Part shown: piece by piece, positions 9,036-18,103 of the stretch | Position numbering within the stretch: the stretch's first letter is position 1 | Layout: the number at the start of each line of letters is the position of its first letter | Assembly (NCBI GenBank): GCA_902784475.1 | Contig: CACZUX010000022.1 | Coordinates: 1 to 44,528 of the forward strand | Source of the DNA: an uncultured Bacteroidales bacterium | GTDB taxonomy: Bacteria; Bacteroidota; Bacteroidia; Bacteroidales; Bacteroidaceae | Direction of reading: 5' to 3' | DNA: 44,528 nucleotides | Position numbers and translations under genes: made by a program | The notes under the pieces: generated by a model | What the model saw: the letters and a program-made list of their open reading frames with translations, nothing else | Database searches by the model: none | What the model was told of the DNA's origin: nothing

Positions 9036-10742
9036 ATGGAATGGTTATCTAATCTCCTCACGGCATCGGATTCGGTGGGCCACATCATGTTGCTCTATGC
9101 CGTTGTCATCAGTGTCGGCCTGTATCTGGGCCGTCTGAAGGTTGCAGGCATCTCGCTGGGCGTCACCTTCGTGCTTTTCGCCGGCATTGTGGCCGGGCAT
9201 TTCGGTCTGACGGGTACGCCCTCCACGCTGACCTTCATACAGGACTTCGGCCTCATCCTCTTCGTCTATTGCATCGGCCTGCAGGTGGGTCCGGGCTTCG
9301 TGGAGTCGTTCAAGAAAGGCGGCGTGGCCATGAACCTCATCGCCGTGGGTGTCGTGCTGCTCAACGTGGTGTGCTGCATCGGGCTCTTCTTCCTGGTGTT
9401 CTACCGCGGCGGTGCCATCACGGGCGAGACGGCCAAACAGCTGGCCATGATGGTGGGTGTGCTCTGCGGCGCCATCACCAACACGCCCGGCTTGGGTGCG
9501 GCCACTGAGGCCTGCAGCCAGGTCTTCGGCAGCGACGCTCCCGCCATTGCCAACGGCTACGCCTGCGCCTATCCTCTGGGCGTGGTGGGCATCATCCTCT
9601 CCACCATTGCGCTGCGCTTCATCTGCCGCGTGTCGCTGCAGAAGGAACAGGAGCAGCTCGAGCACGAGCGCATGGCCAATCCCCACGCCATTCCCCACAA
9701 GACCACCATCATCGCCAACAACCCCGCCCTCATGGGCAAGACCATCCTTCAGATACGCGAATTCCTTGGCCGCAACTTCGTCATCAGCCGCATCATGCAC
9801 GAGGGCGTCATCAGCATCCCCAAGAAGAACACCGTCATCGAGAAGGGCGACAAGCTCTACATGAACTGCGCCCAGGACGACGTGGAGGCCATCATCGCCT
9901 TCATCGGCACCGAGGACAAGAAGTTCGTGTGGGAGGAGCAGAGCGTCAACTTCGTCTCCAAGCACATCCTGCTCACCCAGCCGGACATCAACGGCAAGAC
10001 GGTGGCCGAGATGCACTTCTCCTCTATCTACGGCGTGAACGTGACGCGCATACGCAGGGGCGACCTCAACCTCTTTGCCGATCTCAACCTGCGTCTGCAG
10101 ATCGGCGACCGCCTCGTGGTGGTGGGTCCCGAAGACGCTGTCGACCGTGTGGCCTCCAAGCTGGGCAACACCGCCAAGAAGCTCGACCACCCCAACCTGA
10201 CGGCCATCTTCCTGGGCATCCTCGTGGGCATCATCTTCGGCAGCATACCTTTTGCCGTGCCCGGAGTGCCGACGCCCGTGAAGCTGGGTCTGGCCGGCGG
10301 ACCTCTGATCATCGCCATCCTCATCGGCGCCTACGGCTATCGCCTCAAGCTGGTGGCCTACACCACCACTTCGGCCAACCTGATGCTGCGTGAGATGGGT
10401 CTGGCGCTCTTCCTGGCCTCCGTGGGCATCAAGGCGGGCGCCTCGTTTATGGACACCGTTGTCGAGGGCGACGGCCTGACCTACGTCTGGTGCGGCTTCC
10501 TCATCACCACGCTGCCCATCCTCATCATGGGCACCATCGCCCGCCTGAAGTACAAGCTGAACTATTTCACGCTGATGGGCCTCATCGCCGGCAGCACCAC
10601 CGATCCTCCCGCTCTGGCTTTTGCCAACCAGACGGCCGGCAACGACGCTCCCGCCGTGGGCTATTCGACGGTCTATCCCCTGTCGATGTTCCTGCGCATC
10701 CTCACCGCGCAGCTCATCGTGCTGCTTTTCTGCACGCTATAA
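9036..10742 (+). CDS. AspT/YidE-type transporter with two TrkA-C domains
   Basis: 568 aa inner-membrane protein of the aspartate-alanine exchanger (AAE) family. It has two homologous membrane halves (about residues 15-190 and 385-568) separated by two cytosolic RCK/TrkA-C domains (about 205-290 and 295-375, each with a hydrophobic core like LGRNFVISRIMHEG and YGVNVTRIRRGDLN). The halves carry the paired family signatures GAITNTPGLGAA and GSTTDPPALAFA. Known members exchange dicarboxylates or amino acids (for example aspartate for alanine, or succinate); the substrate here cannot be read from sequence. It is divergent from mutA, so a role in exporting or exchanging dicarboxylates of the succinate-propionate pathway is possible but only inferred. 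Confidence 0.9.
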   Translation: MEWLSNLLTASDSVGHIMLLYAVVISVGLYLGRLKVAGISLGVTFVLFAGIVAGHFGLTGTPSTLTFIQDFGLILFVYCIGLQVGPGFVESFKKGGVAMNLIAVGVVLLNVVCCIGLFFLVFYRGGAITGETAKQLAMMVGVLCGAITNTPGLGAATEACSQVFGSDAPAIANGYACAYPLGVVGIILSTIALRFICRVSLQKEQEQLEHERMANPHAIPHKTTIIANNPALMGKTILQIREFLGRNFVISRIMHEGVISIPKKNTVIEKGDKLYMNCAQDDVEAIIAFIGTEDKKFVWEEQSVNFVSKHILLTQPDINGKTVAEMHFSSIYGVNVTRIRRGDLNLFADLNLRLQIGDRLVVVGPEDAVDRVASKLGNTAKKLDHPNLTAIFLGILVGIIFGSIPFAVPGVPTPVKLGLAGGPLIIAILIGAYGYRLKLVAYTTTSANLMLREMGLALFLASVGIKAGASFMDTVVEGDGLTYVWCGFLITTLPILIMGTIARLKYKLNYFTLMGLIAGSTTDPPALAFANQTAGNDAPAVGYSTVYPLSMFLRILTAQLIVLLFCTL

Positions 10743-10796
10743 GATTTTAAAAACATAACTCCATAACATTATTAACCCCTTAAAACTGACACCATT

Positions 10797-10952
10797 ATGA
10801 AGTACGTTTGTGAGACATGCGGTTGGGAGTACGACGAGGAAGTCGGCTACCCCGAAGGCGGCATTGCCCCCGGCACCAAGTTTGAAGATCTGCCCGAAGA
10901 TTTCGAGTGCCCGCTCTGCGGCGTCGGCAAGGATCAGTTCTCTGAGGCCTGA
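10797..10952 (+). CDS. Rubredoxin
   Basis: 51 aa. Two iron-binding pairs, CETCGW (start) and [11 protein letters not shown] (end), each a CxxCG knuckle, hold a single Fe(Cys)4 centre; the central [21 protein letters not shown] segment is diagnostic. It is a small cytoplasmic electron carrier, usually serving rubrerythrin or superoxide-reductase type oxygen defence in anaerobes. It begins 54 bp after the transporter and its last 19 bp overlap the end of the convergent PorE-like gene. Confidence 0.96.
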   Translation: MKYVCETCGWEYDEEVGYPEGGIAPGTKFEDLPEDFECPLCGVGKDQFSEA

Positions 10953-12982
10953 TCGCCCTCTTTCTCTTCCTTCTTGCGCTTGTCGAAGAGGCCGTAGGTC
11001 GTGCGCAGCACGCGGAACTCGGTGCGCCGGTTCAGGGCGTGACAGGTTTCCTGCTGCTCTTCGCTTTCGAGCGCGAGGATAAACTTCTCGGTGAGCGTAT
11101 CTCCTTCATGCAGGAAGGGGGTACGCTCAGCTATTTTGCGCGTCACCACTTTGGGGCGCGACTCGCCGTAGCCCTTGGGCGTGAGACGGTCGGAGACGAT
11201 GCCGTGGGCGATGAGATAGCGCACCACGCTCTCGGCTCTGCGCTGTGAGAGGCGCTCGTTGTAGTCGTCGGCGCCGCGGAAGTCGCAGTGGGAAGAGAGC
11301 TCGATGGTCACGTTGGGATTTTCCTTGAGCAGCGTCACCAGCGAGTCGAGGGCCTGCGTGCTGTTGGCTGTCAGCTCGGCGCTGTCAAATTCGTAGAAGA
11401 CGTTGCGCACCAGCACCGGCGCGTTGATGTTGGCCAGCGGGAACTGGAGCACGTACTGTCGCGAGACGGAGGCGGTGTCCACCGAGAGCTCCTCCTTGTG
11501 GTTGAGGTAGCCCTTGCAGGTGCCCAGGAAGACGTAGTCCACGTGGGGCTTGACTTCCTGCTCGAAACTGCCGTCGCCGCGCACGGAGAGGCGCAGATTC
11601 GTGCCGTCGTTGCCCACCATATAGACCAGTGCTTCGGGCAGTTCGTAGCCGTCTTTCTCATAGACCCAGCCCTTGACCGTCTGCACCACTTCGGGGCAGT
11701 GGAAACCCCACACCTTGTCCCATCCGCGGCCGTCGCCTCTGCTGGTGGAGAAGAAGCCCTGATTGTGAGGCCCTTCGAAGGTCATGGCGAAGTCGTCGCC
11801 GGCGGAGTTCATGGGGTATTTGAGGTTCTTCACCGTCCAGGCTCCCAGCGAGTCCTGCACGCCCACAAAGAGGTCCAGTCCGCCCATGCCGGGATGGCCG
11901 TCGGAGGAGAAGTAGAGCTCGCCGTTGGGACGGAAGGCGGGATACATCTCGTCGCCCTCGGTGTTGACGGGCGCTCCGAGATTCTCCACGATGCCCACGC
12001 CGTGGCTGTCGATCTCCGCGCGCCATAGGTCGAAGCCGCCCAGTCCGCCGGGCATGTCGCTGGTGAAATAGAGCCATCGTCCGTCGGGACTCAGTGCGGG
12101 ATGGGCGCACGAGGAGAGCGTGTCGGCCGTGATGCGGAGCTCCTGCGACGAACCCCATGAGGCGTCGCTGCGCGAGGAGGAGAAAATCTGGGCGTAGCGG
12201 GGATATTCGGCGTCGAAGGTGCAACGCGTGAAGTACATCGTCTTGCCGTCGGAGGAGAAGCTGCAGGCGCCTTCGTCAAACTCGGTGTTGACGTCGCCCT
12301 CGACCAGTTCGGGCTGCGACCATTTGCCTTTGTCATCTTTGCGCGAGATGAAGATGTCGGTGAACTTCGTGCCCGTGATGCCGCTCACTTCGTTGCCGGT
12401 GGCCTGCGGACGCGAGGAGGTCAGATAGAGCTGGTCCCACGAGTCGCCGCCCAGAGCGGGACAGAAATCCTGACGGCGCGAGGAGAGCGCGGGCTGCTTC
12501 TGTATGGTGTAGAGCGTGGGGCGCGCCTTCCACTGCGGCGCGAGTTTGCAACCCTGTATGCCGTTGCGCGCCAGCTGCGAAAGCGGGTCGAGATCGGCGT
12601 AGGCCTGATAGTTTTTTGCGGCGCTCTTGTAGTCGCCCAGACGGTGCTGCTGCTGGGCCAGACGCAGATAGACCATAGAGTCGGGATAGCGGTAGCGCAG
12701 GGCGTTCTGATAGGCGCCTGCAGCTTTGGCGCTGTAGCCGATGCGGCGGTAGCATTCGGCCATCTTCCAGGCGCGTTCGCCGCGCTTGTCGCGCTCGGTG
12801 CTTTTGGTCAGGGAGTAGGCTTTCTTGTATTCCGCCGCCGCGTCGAAATATTCGCCGATGGCGTAGAACATGTCGCCGCGCTTGACGTGCTGTTCGGCGC
12901 TGCAGCCCGAAAGCAATACCAGCAGAGCGGCCGCCAGGAGGCCGGACAGAAAGAAGCGGGTGTGACGTCGGTCTAAACGCAT
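10934..12982 (-). CDS. porE: PorE-like OmpA lipoprotein (type IX secretion)
   Basis: 682 aa, the same architecture as P. gingivalis PorE: a lipoprotein signal with lipobox LLSGC (Cys27); TPR-like repeats (about 30-150: [43 protein letters not shown]); WD40-like/PD40 propeller blades (about 165-410, with [23 protein letters not shown]); a carboxypeptidase-regulatory-like beta domain (about 430-510); and a C-terminal OmpA domain (about 530-660, [20 protein letters not shown]) that should bind peptidoglycan. PorE-type proteins anchor the type IX machinery to the cell wall. The gene symbol is by analogy; several paralogues of this architecture exist in Bacteroidetes. Its 3' end overlaps rubredoxin. 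Confidence 0.8.
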   Translation of the reverse strand: MRLDRRHTRFFLSGLLAAALLVLLSGCSAEQHVKRGDMFYAIGEYFDAAAEYKKAYSLTKSTERDKRGERAWKMAECYRRIGYSAKAAGAYQNALRYRYPDSMVYLRLAQQQHRLGDYKSAAKNYQAYADLDPLSQLARNGIQGCKLAPQWKARPTLYTIQKQPALSSRRQDFCPALGGDSWDQLYLTSSRPQATGNEVSGITGTKFTDIFISRKDDKGKWSQPELVEGDVNTEFDEGACSFSSDGKTMYFTRCTFDAEYPRYAQIFSSSRSDASWGSSQELRITADTLSSCAHPALSPDGRWLYFTSDMPGGLGGFDLWRAEIDSHGVGIVENLGAPVNTEGDEMYPAFRPNGELYFSSDGHPGMGGLDLFVGVQDSLGAWTVKNLKYPMNSAGDDFAMTFEGPHNQGFFSTSRGDGRGWDKVWGFHCPEVVQTVKGWVYEKDGYELPEALVYMVGNDGTNLRLSVRGDGSFEQEVKPHVDYVFLGTCKGYLNHKEELSVDTASVSRQYVLQFPLANINAPVLVRNVFYEFDSAELTANSTQALDSLVTLLKENPNVTIELSSHCDFRGADDYNERLSQRRAESVVRYLIAHGIVSDRLTPKGYGESRPKVVTRKIAERTPFLHEGDTLTEKFILALESEEQQETCHALNRRTEFRVLRTTYGLFDKRKKEEKEGDQASEN

Positions 12983-13040
12983 ACTTTAGCCATAACGCAC
13001 ACACCCGCCTTTTTATTGCCCGTGCGGGAGAAAGGATTAC

Positions 13041-16000
13041 TTATCGCCGCTGTCCGCCGACGTTGTAGCGACGTCCGCCTCGCACGATGACCAGACGGCC
13101 GTCGATGAGATATTTGCCGTCAGCCATGAATCCTGAATCCTGGATCTTGAATCCTGAACCCTGAACCGTTTCTATCCCCGTCGGATCTTCGCCTTCCACC
13201 ATCACCTCGCGGAAGTAGTTGATGTCCTCCTGACTCACGCCGAGTTTGTTGAGGAAGTAATACTCGAAGCGGTCGCGCATCTTGGCGCCCGGCAGCGCCT
13301 GTATCACGTTGAGCCGATCCTGCAGGGCCGATTTGAGGCGGTTGCCTGCGGGCGAGAAGGAGGTGAGCTCGTAGTCCTTGAAGATGCCGTCGCTCGTCAC
13401 GCCGAGCACGCCCTCGAGCAGGAAGGCCAGCATACCGGTGCGGTCGGCACCCCAGGCGCAGTGGAAATAGACGGCTCTTCCGGCTCGGAAGTTGCTCAGG
13501 ATGAAGAGGAATTCCTCCTTGAGTCGCTGCTGCGTCTCGGCCTTGTCGAGGTCGGCGGCCAGATAGTCGTTGGCCTGCGCGAAGTAGTAGGTGGACCCCT
13601 TCTCGAAGCCGAAGGCGGAGACGCCGCAGCCCTGATCCTTGTCGTAGTCGTCCTTCCAGCGCAGGTCAATCTCGGCACCGATGCCGAGCGCCTTCAGCGT
13701 TTCAAGGTCCTCTGCGGAAGTCGCCACGAAGCCGTTCAGGGCGCTGCCGCGGAAGAGGTGTCCGTAGGCCGTGCGGCGTCCGTCGCTCGTGGCCCATCCG
13801 CCCAGATCGCGTATGTTGTTGGCGGTGGGGATGTAGAGCATGCGCAGACGTCCCGTGGTGGTGAAGCGGCCCTGAGCCACAGTGTTTTCACCCTCCGTCA
13901 CGCTGAAGAAGCAGGTCGTTCCGGGCACGAGGTTGGGGATGTAAGCAGCCTCACTGCCGGCGGCTACGGGAATTTCACGCGCGTCGGTCATCTCCTCGTC
14001 GGAGGCGTAGCGGAGCACCATGTCCGCCGTCGTTTCAGGCAGGGGTATCATGACGCGGTTGGGCTGGTCGCGGCGCAGGGGCGGCGCCACATTATACTGA
14101 CTCACAACGCTCTCCACCACGCTCGAGTAGGTGACGGCCGAGAGGAACTTGCGTGCGGCGAGATTTTCCAGGTTGACGGAGAAGTCCATCTCGTCGAAGG
14201 CCATCGGCTGCATCGTGAGTGCGGAGCCCTCGGAGGCTTCGCCCGCGAGGTTGACCAGCTGCCAGGTGAAGTGCTCGGTGTCGGGCCTCAGCGTGCCGCC
14301 GTTCCAGGGCAGCACATAGTCCTCAGGCACCACCTCCTGACGCAGGGCGCTCACGTCGCTGCGGGTGAAGCGGGCCACACAGGGCGTACCGGCCGCTACG
14401 TGCTTCACGGGATAGAGCAGGGCTCTGCCCTCTTCCACTCCGCCCACGAGGCAGAGCTCGGCTACGTAGTCGGACGAGGCATCCAGATCAAAGGGCAGAG
14501 CGAGCGGCGTGAGGCCTTCGGTGGCGTTCACGGTGAACTCTTCCTCATGAGGCACGCCCATGTAGAACAAACGGAAGTTGTCGAAGCAGGTCCAGGCCTT
14601 CGTGTTGGCGCAGCGATAGCCCAGCGTCACGGCGCCGCGCTCTACAAGCAGGGCGTTGAGCGTGTTGGGATAGAGGCCGGCGGCGAGATACCGGCTGGCC
14701 GACGACGAGCCGTCGGGGATGTAGAACGAGGCGCCCGAGGGCTTCACGCCGCCCAGAGAGGCGTCCGTCACCGTCTGCTGGTCGAAGAGGTTCATTGCCA
14801 GCTTGCCTCCGGCATTGAGGTAGAGGGTGCCCGTCACTGCCGACGTGCCGCCCGTGTAGTCGCTGTAGGCGTCGGCCACGGGGGAATTGGTGCGCTCGAA
14901 GCCGTCCATCCCGAGACGATAGGTGCCGGCGGGCAGCGTGTAGGCCAGAGTCTGAGCGAGGTCGAAGCTGCTCTGATAGTAGCGCATCAGACCGTTGGTG
15001 ACGCCCACGGTGCCGCTCGACACGAGCGTTTCCGTCCAAGCCTTCTTGTAGTCGCTGTCGCTGAAGTCGGCGTTGACGATCATCCACGTGAGGTCGAGGC
15101 CCGGACTGACGACGGTGACGCTCTCCATCCACGTCAGGGCCTTCTGCCACAACGTTTCGGCGGCGGCGCTCACGGCCTCGGGGCTAGCGGCCTGATTCAC
15201 AGCGTCGTCCAGCACTGCAGCGGCGTCACTGTAGGACTGTGTGGCGCCGGCCTCATCGCTATAGCTTGCCGTCTGGGCGATGAAGTGCGTGGCGATGTCC
15301 TCCTTGAGCTGCAGATAGGCGGCATAGGGCGCCGCAAAGGATTCGGCGGCCGTCTTGGCCTCGCTCACAGCCTGTATGGCGGTTTCGTATTGGGCTACGG
15401 TGGTCCATTCCTTGTACTGCTCTGCGATGACGCCCTCGAGCAGCGTCTTCTGCGCCTGCGGCAGCACGAGGGCCTGGGCGGCTTCCACGAGAGTCTGCAG
15501 CTGCGCCTTGTAGGCCGAGAGGTCTTCCGAGTCGAAGAAATAGGTCAGACGCACGTTGTTGAAACATATCCAGTTGGGATAGTCGCCGCCACTGAAGCTG
15601 GGCACCGTGATGGCGATGTCGAGCACGCCGTCGCCCTCCACCCAGGTATAGACGCTGTTGAGGTATTTCGCGCCCTCGTTGAACTCGTCCTTGATGTTGC
15701 CGCGCGAGGTCGGCTTGGAGTGACCATCGGTGGAAATGGCGTACCAGTCGCGGATGAGCACCTTGTTGGCGTTGGCCTGCACGAAGGCGTTGGAGAAGCG
15801 GTAGCCCTTGTCGCCGAAGCTGACGCAGCGGGCGAGCACCGAGGCGCGGTAGAAGGCCTGCACGTCCACGCGGTAGAAGCCGGGCGTCAGCCCCTTAATC
15901 TGCTGACTCACTGTAGCCTGCGTGCCTGCGGCATTCTCAATCTCGTAGATGCCGTTGCTGATGGCCGTGCCCTGTATGTTGCTGACGGTCCAGCCCGTGG

Positions 16001-16661
16001 TGCCGGCGTACATCGTGGGGTTGACTATGGCGGCGGTCTTGTCCTCGGTCGTCATGCTTTCGAGGGCCTCCTTCAGCGCGGCGACGGAGGCGACGGTCAA
16101 CCCGCCTTTGGCGCCTGTGGCAGCGGCGCGTGCGGCTTCCGCCTGATCCACCAGGGCGATCTGCTCCGCTGCCGTGGTCCACTGCCAGCGTGCGGCGTTC
16201 TCTTCACCCTCCTTCAGCACCAGCGCGCCGCTCTCGTCCACGGCCAGGAACCATCCCTGCTTGGCGTAAGCCACCTGCGAAGCGGTGTAGATGCAGCGCA
16301 GCAGTATGGCGCCGTCCTTCTCTATGGCGGCCCATTTGTGGTACGACGAGCCGGCGCAGTCGAGTCCGCCGCTGACGATGCGCAGATAGCGTCCGTAGTA
16401 GTCGCCCATCTGCAGCCTGAGGTAGGTGTAGCCGCTAAATTCGGAGGCGCTGCCTTCGTTCTTCACTTCGACGGGCACGCCGTAGTCGTCCACGAGGGCG
16501 CCGCTGTTGGAGACGCTGGTTACGCCGTGGCTGAGGAACTTGCCTGTGGCGGCGTTGTAGAGATACCCGGTGTCGCCCGTGGCGGGCAGTGCGGCGAAGG
16601 CCGCCAGCGGCATCATCGCGAGGATGAGCGCCGTGCACAGAAACGATGTAATTCTTTTCAT
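13041..16661 (-). CDS. Very large secreted protein with C-terminal tyrosine-phosphatase domain
   Basis: 1206 aa. Signal peptide (1-23); an N-terminal region of beta-rich repeats (GYLYNAATGKFLSHG) to about 170; a first jelly-roll-like module (about 205-375: NPTMYAGTTGWTVSN, GFYRVDVQAFYRA); a helical Ala/Gln-rich stretch (375-510); a second jelly-roll-like module (about 525-705); beta-rich domains including a fibronectin-III-like one (about 870-945); then a phosphatase of the Y_phosphatase3 type (about 945-1150) with the P-loop HCAWGADRTG at 1067-1076, where Cys1068 would be the nucleophile. NIRDLGGW is the family's conserved upstream motif. The last 27 residues form a tail (KYLIDGRLVIVRGGRRY) also found on the 30630-34457 protein. 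Exported and probably surface-bound; the substrate could be a phosphoprotein, phosphosugar or phosphoinositide. Confidence 0.8.
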   Translation of the reverse strand: MKRITSFLCTALILAMMPLAAFAALPATGDTGYLYNAATGKFLSHGVTSVSNSGALVDDYGVPVEVKNEGSASEFSGYTYLRLQMGDYYGRYLRIVSGGLDCAGSSYHKWAAIEKDGAILLRCIYTASQVAYAKQGWFLAVDESGALVLKEGEENAARWQWTTAAEQIALVDQAEAARAAATGAKGGLTVASVAALKEALESMTTEDKTAAIVNPTMYAGTTGWTVSNIQGTAISNGIYEIENAAGTQATVSQQIKGLTPGFYRVDVQAFYRASVLARCVSFGDKGYRFSNAFVQANANKVLIRDWYAISTDGHSKPTSRGNIKDEFNEGAKYLNSVYTWVEGDGVLDIAITVPSFSGGDYPNWICFNNVRLTYFFDSEDLSAYKAQLQTLVEAAQALVLPQAQKTLLEGVIAEQYKEWTTVAQYETAIQAVSEAKTAAESFAAPYAAYLQLKEDIATHFIAQTASYSDEAGATQSYSDAAAVLDDAVNQAASPEAVSAAAETLWQKALTWMESVTVVSPGLDLTWMIVNADFSDSDYKKAWTETLVSSGTVGVTNGLMRYYQSSFDLAQTLAYTLPAGTYRLGMDGFERTNSPVADAYSDYTGGTSAVTGTLYLNAGGKLAMNLFDQQTVTDASLGGVKPSGASFYIPDGSSSASRYLAAGLYPNTLNALLVERGAVTLGYRCANTKAWTCFDNFRLFYMGVPHEEEFTVNATEGLTPLALPFDLDASSDYVAELCLVGGVEEGRALLYPVKHVAAGTPCVARFTRSDVSALRQEVVPEDYVLPWNGGTLRPDTEHFTWQLVNLAGEASEGSALTMQPMAFDEMDFSVNLENLAARKFLSAVTYSSVVESVVSQYNVAPPLRRDQPNRVMIPLPETTADMVLRYASDEEMTDAREIPVAAGSEAAYIPNLVPGTTCFFSVTEGENTVAQGRFTTTGRLRMLYIPTANNIRDLGGWATSDGRRTAYGHLFRGSALNGFVATSAEDLETLKALGIGAEIDLRWKDDYDKDQGCGVSAFGFEKGSTYYFAQANDYLAADLDKAETQQRLKEEFLFILSNFRAGRAVYFHCAWGADRTGMLAFLLEGVLGVTSDGIFKDYELTSFSPAGNRLKSALQDRLNVIQALPGAKMRDRFEYYFLNKLGVSQEDINYFREVMVEGEDPTGIETVQGSGFKIQDSGFMADGKYLIDGRLVIVRGGRRYNVGGQRR
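13127..13168. repeat. Heptanucleotide tandem repeat inside the phosphatase gene
   Basis: Six 7-bp units of the form TGAATCC (some TGGATCT, TGAACCC) encode the linker GSGFKIQDSGF just before the C-terminal tail. Seven is not a multiple of three, so gain or loss of one unit would shift the frame before the tail. Confidence 0.75.
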
Positions 16662-16711
16662 GGCAGTGTTTTTGGGGTTATTAATTTGTGTGTTTCATTC
16701 CGTTTCGGCCA

Positions 16712-16719
16712 CAAAGATA
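16712..16719 (-). promoter_or_regulatory. -7 box of the phosphatase gene
   Basis: TATCTTTG on the minus strand, 50 bp before the ATG. Confidence 0.5.
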
Positions 16720-16741
16720 GTGATTTTTTTCGAACCGCCGT

Positions 16742-16790
16742 CAATTTGCGAGAAATTTACTCCACGCAAATACGCAAATTGCAAATTAAA
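16742..16790 (+). repeat. ACGCAAATTACGCAAGC-type dispersed repeat, copy 1
   Basis: Variant with ACGCAAATACGCAAATTGC; its flank (CGCC(A/G)TCAATTTGC) is shared with the copy near 19190. Confidence 0.6.
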
Positions 16791-16818
16791 ATCACTATGC
16801 AGTAAAAATTGGGAGGGC
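16791..16818. repeat. 28-bp direct repeat, left copy
   Basis: 26 of 28 positions match 19751-19778; shared core ACTATGCAGTAAAAATTGG. It sits just upstream of the promoter at 16843. Confidence 0.75.
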
Positions 16819-16842
16819 TACGGGATAAATCTTCCTCAACTA

Positions 16843-16873
16843 TTTGCCAGTTGAAGAAAAAGTAATATCTTTG
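16843..16873 (+). promoter_or_regulatory. Promoter of the small-ORF/kinase-domain operon
   Basis: TTTG (16843-16846), 19 bp, TATCTTTG (16866-16873): a full consensus match. It lies inside the upstream part of the kinase-domain frame, which shows that the far-upstream TTG at 16844 cannot be the start. Confidence 0.75.
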
Positions 16874-16901
16874 CAGCGAGAATACACAAAGAATATGGGT
16901 T

Positions 16902-17042
16902 ATGACATTCCTCAATCAGTTTCACAAGGAATCGACGGAGCGCAAGATCAGGAAAATCGAAGAATCGCTGAAATCGCCGATGAGCTCCGAAGACTTTGCC
17001 AACTATATGAAGCAGAATCTGGAGTTAGCGAAACAAATGTGA
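16902..17042 (+). CDS. Small charged protein, translationally coupled to the kinase-domain gene
   Basis: 46 aa, starting MTFLNQFHKESTERK, followed by an amphipathic, Lys/Glu-rich helical sequence (IRKIEESLKSP, SSEDFANYMKQNLELAK). The ATG is about 29 bp downstream of a strong -7 box. Its stop TGA overlaps the GTG start of the next gene (GTGA), a typical coupling arrangement. I do not recognise a family. It could be a regulator, an antitoxin-like partner or a helical cofactor of the downstream protein. Confidence 0.6.
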   Translation: MTFLNQFHKESTERKIRKIEESLKSPMSSEDFANYMKQNLELAKQM

Positions 17043-17533
17043 CGCCCCTTGAGGTGGAGCAAAGACAGGCGGAAAAGATGGCCAAAGCCGGTGGCTATTG
17101 GATTCCGATGTCTCAGGTCTTTGATCTCGGAGTTCCCGGCGCTAGTGGCAACGAGAACGAAACATATGTTACCGATGGTTTTGTTTACAAGGTCAATAAC
17201 TTACTGAATAGCGGCAGCATTGTGGCTCAACTTCGAAAGATATTGATGCACAATCTTCTTTTTCCGGATACAGCCTATCGTTTTCATGGCTTCACAGGAT
17301 TTGACGGGCGTATTGTTCAGCCGATATTCCGTCAGGTTCGTATTGAAAATGCCCGTCCCGCCACACAGGTGATGATTGACACGTATATGTCTGCTCTTGG
17401 ATTCACCAAGACGGGCGCAGACGGGCGTTTCAGCAACGGAGAGTATGAGGTCTGGGATGTGATTCCCCGTAATGTTTTGGCAGACAAAGATGGCGACCTC
17501 TTTGTTGTTGATGCCGAGATACGGAAGGGTTAA
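17039..17533 (+). CDS. Polyvalent-protein kinase-like domain protein
   Basis: 164 aa from the GTG at 17039; a later ATG at 17078 would give 151 aa. It matches my recollection of the 'putative polyvalent protein kinase' domain found in Bacteroidetes phages and conjugative elements, in which a lone domain includes GGYWIPMSQVFDLGVPG, NENETYVTDGFVYKVNN, FHGFTGFDGRIVQPIFRQ, and a C-terminal DVIPRNVLADKDGDLFVVDAE. The last segment resembles the D..xxN..(D) loops of kinases (PRNVL, then FVVDAE). Downstream lies an array of 22-bp units. Catalytic activity is unproven. It could act on nucleic-acid or protein targets during element transfer. Confidence 0.65.
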   Translation: MTPLEVEQRQAEKMAKAGGYWIPMSQVFDLGVPGASGNENETYVTDGFVYKVNNLLNSGSIVAQLRKILMHNLLFPDTAYRFHGFTGFDGRIVQPIFRQVRIENARPATQVMIDTYMSALGFTKTGADGRFSNGEYEVWDVIPRNVLADKDGDLFVVDAEIRKG

Positions 17534-17551
17534 ACTCGCCAAAACCACCCC

Positions 17552-17677
17552 CGAAAACCCTGGCTCGACTCAAACGATCGATCGGGCCAGCTCAAACGGT
17601 CGATTGAGGTGACTCACACGATTTTTAGGGTTTCTAACTAGGGAGTAAAATTTCTCTAATTAGGGAGTAAAAAGCTC
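17552..17677. repeat. 22-bp tandem array, with an 80-bp part copied at 19263
   Basis: Units start at 17569, 17591, 17613, 17634 and 17656 (spacing 22, 22, 21, 22). The first three begin CTCAAACG or CTCACACG; the last two share CTAA(C/T)TAGGGAGTAAAA. 17552-17631 matches 19263-19342 at 78 of 80 positions. Confidence 0.85.
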
Positions 17678-17695
17678 TTTTATTGATGTCCGCAT

Positions 17696-18103
17696 TCAGA
17701 GCAGATTGTAAGCATGACTTTGGCGGGAGCTTATAATCTCCATCACGTTGTTGATGATGCTGATGATGCTGAGCGTCATGAAGAGCGATAGCGCTCCGGC
17801 GATGATGAGACGCGAATTCTCAGCAAGCCACATCAGCCAGTCAATCTGCACGCTGAAGGTGAAGAGCGGGACGTTGAGGGGCGACGAAAGAAGCCACATC
17901 ACACTGACACCGCCGCAAACGATGCCCACAACGAACGTCACAACCATCGCCATCCTGTAGCGGCGGATGACGGCTTCCTGATGCTGCTTGACGAACTCGA
18001 CGGCATCCAGACGGCGGTTGAGCCTGGCCATGAAGGCGGCATGGTCGTCGAACTGCGGCTTTTGGGCGAGGAACAATTCCTCAAGGGCTTTATCTTTTGT
18101 CAT
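17696..18103 (-). CDS. Two-TM protein downstream of an ECF sigma factor, possible anti-sigma
   Basis: 135 aa. A charged N-terminal half (about 1-45), then two membrane segments (about 48-70 VVTFVVGIVCGGVSVMWLL; about 93-118 LIIAGALSLFMTLSIISII). The start ATG overlaps the sigma-factor stop (ATGA), so it is translationally coupled. The position and topology fit an anti-sigma or signalling membrane partner, but no ZAS or FecR motif is visible, so the role is inferred from position only. Confidence 0.6.
   Translation of the reverse strand: MTKDKALEELFLAQKPQFDDHAAFMARLNRRLDAVEFVKQHQEAVIRRYRMAMVVTFVVGIVCGGVSVMWLLSSPLNVPLFTFSVQIDWLMWLAENSRLIIAGALSLFMTLSIISIINNVMEIISSRQSHAYNLL

Noticed and set aside
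13461-16805. 1114-codon open frame on the plus strand
   Set aside because: Complete antisense shadow of the phosphatase gene; low-complexity Gly/Ala/Val/His composition, no signal peptide or domain. High GC keeps such frames open.
16844-16901. Extended N-terminus of the kinase-domain protein
   Set aside because: It would start on a TTG inside the -33 element of a consensus promoter.
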